Position numbers and translations under genes: made by a program | DNA from: Schizochytrium sp. TIO01 | Taxonomy: Eukaryota; Sar; Bigyra; Thraustochytrida; Thraustochytriidae | NCBI GenBank assembly: GCA_004764695.1 | Contig: SMSO01000035.1 | Coordinates: 618,001 to 682,000 of the forward strand | Reading direction: 5' to 3' | Length of the DNA stretch: 64,000 bases | Shown here: in pieces, positions 61,083 to 64,000 of the stretch | How positions within the stretch are numbered: position 1 is the first letter of the stretch | Layout: every line of letters begins with the position of its first letter | The notes under the pieces: generated by a model | The model's input: only the letters and a program-made list of their open reading frames with translations | Database searches by the model: none | Told to the model about the DNA's origin: nothing

Positions 61083-62795
61083 ATGGCTCTCAATTATAAT
61101 GTGCAACTTGCTTTGGTTTTCTCATTTCTAATGAGTGCCTCGCGAGGTGTTTGGGCATTCACCACTTTAAGCGTTTATTTAAGGGAAATAACTGGTTCAT
61201 CAGCAGATGTCGGGCTTGCCGAGGGGCTCCAGGGTATTGCAATGGCAGCTACTGCTGTGCTAGCTGGGTTTGGAGCTGATGCGACTCAACAACGGGATCG
61301 TCTGCTCCATCTCGCAGGTATAACAGGGCTTTTGGCCACTGCTGCTGCTATGTCTGCTCTTCTTATCCCAGACCTCTCTGATCACTCAAGATTTTGGGCG
61401 CTGACAGGAGCATTGTGTGCCAATGGCGCGTTCCAGGGCATTTCGTCGACATGTATTGACACCTTGTTTGCTGATAGTGTGATGACTGGAGAGCGTTCGA
61501 AATTCAACACATATCGCTTCGCTCTCATCCAGATAAGCTCTGTCACTGGCCCACTCATTTGTGTTTCATTGTTCTACTACTACGGAAACAGTTGGACAAG
61601 AACCCGTCTCACACTTGTATTCATGGTTGGCTTGGGGCTGATGGTTATCCCGATATGCATTCTATTTTTGTTTTCCGAACGCTATGCACTAGGAGATGAA
61701 TCTGAGTCCCACTATATACCTTCTACACCGGGAGGCGGCTCAGCTCATTACCAACGCCTAGTAGACGAGGTTCTTGAGGCCCAAAACGAACAACGGGTTG
61801 CTGCAAGAGTTAGGGGTAGCGGAGCTCTTACTCCACTTTCTTCTTTTCGTCGCGAACGTATTTTCCCAGTTCGTGGCCATCGCCGCGGCTCATCAGGGAA
61901 CCTACCGCGTGTAAATACAAGAGAGGAGGAGAGGCATGATTGGCCATATATTCTCCAACGTCAGCAGGAGCAGCAATGGTTGCAACAGGCTCGGGGTAGA
62001 CCTGATACCGACGATGAGGGCCAACTTGTAACCCCTTTGTTGCAAAGCTTCCGGGGTGTAGCGGCTGTCATCCCATCAAGTTGCTGTGGTATACTTGGTC
62101 AACAACACATTTCCACAATCTTGGTTCTTTCTGATGTGATTTCAGCGTTAGGAAGTGGAATGACTGTAAAGTTTTTCCCCTTGTTCTTCAAGCAGAGGCT
62201 CGAGCTCACACCTGTTTCTGTAAACTTGATTTACATTGTTCTACCCATCTTCATGACGTGTATTTCACTTATATCTAGAAGGATTGCTGTTCGCATGGGG
62301 AGAATTCAGGTCTGCATAGTTCTAAGTCTTGGAGGCTGTGCAAGCCTGTTCGCTCTCGCAGCATATGCAGACGCAGCACACCCCTCTATTGGGGCAGTTC
62401 TCGGCATTTATATGTTGAGCACGATACAGCATAGTTCTAGACCTCTACGTAAAGCGATATTGATGGATTATGTAGAGAAAGCACGCAGGGCACGCTTTAA
62501 TTCGATTGATTCTGTCACACGTTTGAATTGGAGTGGGAGCGCCTTCTTAGGTGGCATCGCTATCGACCATTCTGGCTTTGGACGACTCTTTGGCGTGACG
62601 GCTTTCATCCAGTTAATCTCCACATTGATACTTTTCGTTCTCGTGCCGCTCGTTCCAATTCATGAATCCCGACGTAGGCTAGATTCGGAGGATGATCCGG
62701 CAGCGGAGGATTTTATGGCTGACATGGAAGACAGCATCATGACAAACACACACCGGCCACCAAACTTTAGTAACGATTCTGCTTCTCAAGAATAG
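61083..62795 (+). CDS. major facilitator superfamily (MFS) transporter
   Basis: 570 residues from the ATG at 61083, two codons after an in-frame TTG. About twelve hydrophobic helices fall in two groups: residues about 8-205 and about 345-545. A long hydrophilic central loop (about 210-335) is rich in Arg and Gln (RQQEQQWLQQARGR). MFS-like features include a helix 2-3 loop with GFGADATQQRDR and, in the second half, SRRIAVRMGR. This layout is typical of secondary transporters driven by ion gradients. The substrate cannot be told from sequence. The acidic C-terminal tail is cytoplasmic. It is convergent with SF3B2. Confidence 0.88.
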   Translation: MALNYNVQLALVFSFLMSASRGVWAFTTLSVYLREITGSSADVGLAEGLQGIAMAATAVLAGFGADATQQRDRLLHLAGITGLLATAAAMSALLIPDLSDHSRFWALTGALCANGAFQGISSTCIDTLFADSVMTGERSKFNTYRFALIQISSVTGPLICVSLFYYYGNSWTRTRLTLVFMVGLGLMVIPICILFLFSERYALGDESESHYIPSTPGGGSAHYQRLVDEVLEAQNEQRVAARVRGSGALTPLSSFRRERIFPVRGHRRGSSGNLPRVNTREEERHDWPYILQRQQEQQWLQQARGRPDTDDEGQLVTPLLQSFRGVAAVIPSSCCGILGQQHISTILVLSDVISALGSGMTVKFFPLFFKQRLELTPVSVNLIYIVLPIFMTCISLISRRIAVRMGRIQVCIVLSLGGCASLFALAAYADAAHPSIGAVLGIYMLSTIQHSSRPLRKAILMDYVEKARRARFNSIDSVTRLNWSGSAFLGGIAIDHSGFGRLFGVTAFIQLISTLILFVLVPLVPIHESRRRLDSEDDPAAEDFMADMEDSIMTNTHRPPNFSNDSASQE

Positions 62796-63093
62796 ATAGA
62801 GGAAGCTTATCTTTGTCTCACTGATGCACCCCTCATTTGGGAAGAGAGTAAAAATTTAAATGGAAAGAAAATGTGATATAGGTAGATTGGAGTATGTTGG
62901 AGAAGTGAAAAAGAAAAAAGAAGTATATGCTAGCTAGACAACTCCAAATAGAATTAATGATTTTATTTTGAAATGAAAGAATAAAATAAATTTAAGAGAT
63001 TTGCCAAGACGATAAATGCATTCGGTCAACAGCCAGCTTTGTAAAAGCCTCTTTGTGCAAAAGCAGCTGAGGCCTGTAGATGTGGGTACGAAA
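62796..63093. other. convergent 3' spacer between the MFS gene and SF3B2
   Basis: 298 bases with overlapping 3' flanks. TTTATT at 62962-62967 is AATAAA on the minus strand, about 127 nt downstream of the SF3B2 stop. Confidence 0.5.
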
Positions 63094-64000
63094 TCAGAAC
63101 TTGAAGTTTTGCTCCAAGTGGTCGGCTTCATCATCGTTCTCACCATCTCCAATGGTTTTTGAAGTAGATTGGTTGGTGTCTCTTGTTTTCCCATGAATAT
63201 CTTTCGATTCACTATTTTCCAAATCCCTTTTTGCGTTGTTGGGTCCATGTTGGTTAGACGAGCCACTACTCAGGTCATACTTATACGAAGTTGCAAATGT
63301 TTCATCACCAACAGTTGCCTGTTTCTGTGCAATAACTGTAAACAAACTCTTATCATGATCCTGGTTTTCCTTTTGCACTTTAAGTGTTCGGTGTGCCTGT
63401 TCGTCCTCACCTAGGCTTTCCGAACGCTGACGTTTGCGAGTTTGCGAGTTTACTTCTGTAGAAGTTACTTCGTTTGTTTGTTTCTGATCTTGTGACACAT
63501 CGGATGCAGCGTCATCCCCAGCAGCACCACTCTTCTCACTCTCTGCATCACTGTCAAGATCAGGTTCATCCTCACTCTCCTCACTCTCATCTTCCTCATC
63601 AGATTGAAGGACGCCCCAGTGTTCAACCGCACCTGGCGCCTCGTTTGCTTCAGCATTATTTCCACTACTCTTTTCATCATCATTCGTCGAAGCTAGGACA
63701 CCATCGCCAAAGAGGGGGCGACCAAATTGATCCACTGGCGCTTTCCCCCATCCGCCTTCATGAAATCCAAAACGAGCTCCAGCTGGAAGAGGTGCATTCA
63801 CTCCAGGGACATCTAATTCAGGATACGAAGGTGGTGGACCATGGCGCTGCATATTTAAAAGCCATGGAGGAGGGCTGTTTTCTTTCATGCCAAGAGCTTT
63901 CCGCAGAGCAGAGGAAAGCGCACCAGGTTTGAACTTGCCAGTATCTAATTGGTGCTCCATGCCTTCATAGTAAATTTCACCATGGGCCTTAAGAGTTGGC
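63094..64000 (-). CDS. SF3B2: splicing factor 3B subunit 2 (SF3B2/SAP145), C-terminal part
   Basis: The frame is open to the right window edge, so the N-terminus lies outside. 301 residues are visible, ending in TGA at 63094. The start of the visible part (GEIYYEGMEHQL, then PPPWLLNMQRHGPPPSYPEL and FGFHEGGWGKAPVDQFGRPL) matches the PSP domain and following signature of SF3B2. The middle is highly acidic (SDEEDESEESEDEPD). The end (LFTVIAQKQATVGDETF ... EQNFKF) keeps the conserved C-terminal element. SF3B2 is part of the U2 snRNP SF3b complex that helps bind the branch-point region of introns. Its presence means spliceosomal introns exist although genes here are almost intronless. The ATG at 63960 is internal, not the start. 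Confidence 0.93.
   Translation of the reverse strand, partial: PTLKAHGEIYYEGMEHQLDTGKFKPGALSSALRKALGMKENSPPPWLLNMQRHGPPPSYPELDVPGVNAPLPAGARFGFHEGGWGKAPVDQFGRPLFGDGVLASTNDDEKSSGNNAEANEAPGAVEHWGVLQSDEEDESEESEDEPDLDSDAESEKSGAAGDDAASDVSQDQKQTNEVTSTEVNSQTRKRQRSESLGEDEQAHRTLKVQKENQDHDKSLFTVIAQKQATVGDETFATSYKYDLSSGSSNQHGPNNAKRDLENSESKDIHGKTRDTNQSTSKTIGDGENDDEADHLEQNFKF

Overview
The window is nuclear DNA from a single-celled eukaryote. It carries intraflagellar-transport, exocyst, kinesin and U2-snRNP genes, has AATAAA-type signals after several stop codons, and has no bacterial operon structure. Genes are almost intronless: one reading frame runs about 13 kb without interruption. Coding DNA is of medium GC, and the spacers are AT-rich with many microsatellites. 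TAA, TAG and TGA all act as stops, so the code looks standard. IFT80 implies a flagellated stage. The giant cadherin/IPT receptor, the IQ-dynein-stalk protein and the intron poverty suggest a stramenopile such as a labyrinthulomycete. That placement is inference and is not proven here.

Layout, left to right. 1-3348 (minus): 3'-truncated IQ-motif protein ending in a dynein-stalk-like segment. 4128-4340 (minus): possible small coiled-coil gene with a DAD1-like pattern. 5145-8268 (plus): ankyrin/IQ/Cys-cluster frame followed by an FHA frame, probably one gene with a 52-nt intron. 10997-24085 (plus): 4,362-residue surface receptor with lectin, Cys-rich, cadherin and IPT/TIG regions and about ten membrane segments. 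24561-26702 (plus): helical-repeat plus FHA protein. 27105-30050 (minus): exocyst SEC6/EXOC3. 30231-30419 (minus): small one-pass membrane protein. 33483-35444 (plus): RING-H2 plus PHD protein with five SUMO-consensus sites. 35445-43063: 7.6-kb gene-poor spacer holding a stray copy of the IFT80 3' end. 43064-45520 (plus): IFT80. 46184-47266 (minus): TMEM165/GDT1. 48712-50493 (plus): PurN-type GAR formyltransferase fused to decayed purine-enzyme-like domains. 50810-53956 (minus): kinesin. 57653-58744 (plus): internally duplicated multi-pass membrane protein. 61083-62795 (plus): MFS transporter. 63094-64000 (minus): C-terminus of SF3B2.

The genes do not form one pathway. There is a loose cytoskeletal and ciliary theme (IFT80, kinesin, two IQ-rich proteins, possible DAD1) and a membrane or secretory theme (SEC6, GDT1, giant receptor, MFS). 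Several neighbours are convergent with short 3' gaps: FHA/SEC6, IFT80/GDT1, PurN/kinesin and MFS/SF3B2. The points most worth a second look are the PurN gene with its decayed N-terminal domains, the duplicated IFT80 3' end, the SUMO-site cluster, the dynein-stalk-like fusion and the two-frame FHA gene. I see no mobile element with coding capacity, no CRISPR, no rRNA and no convincing tRNA.
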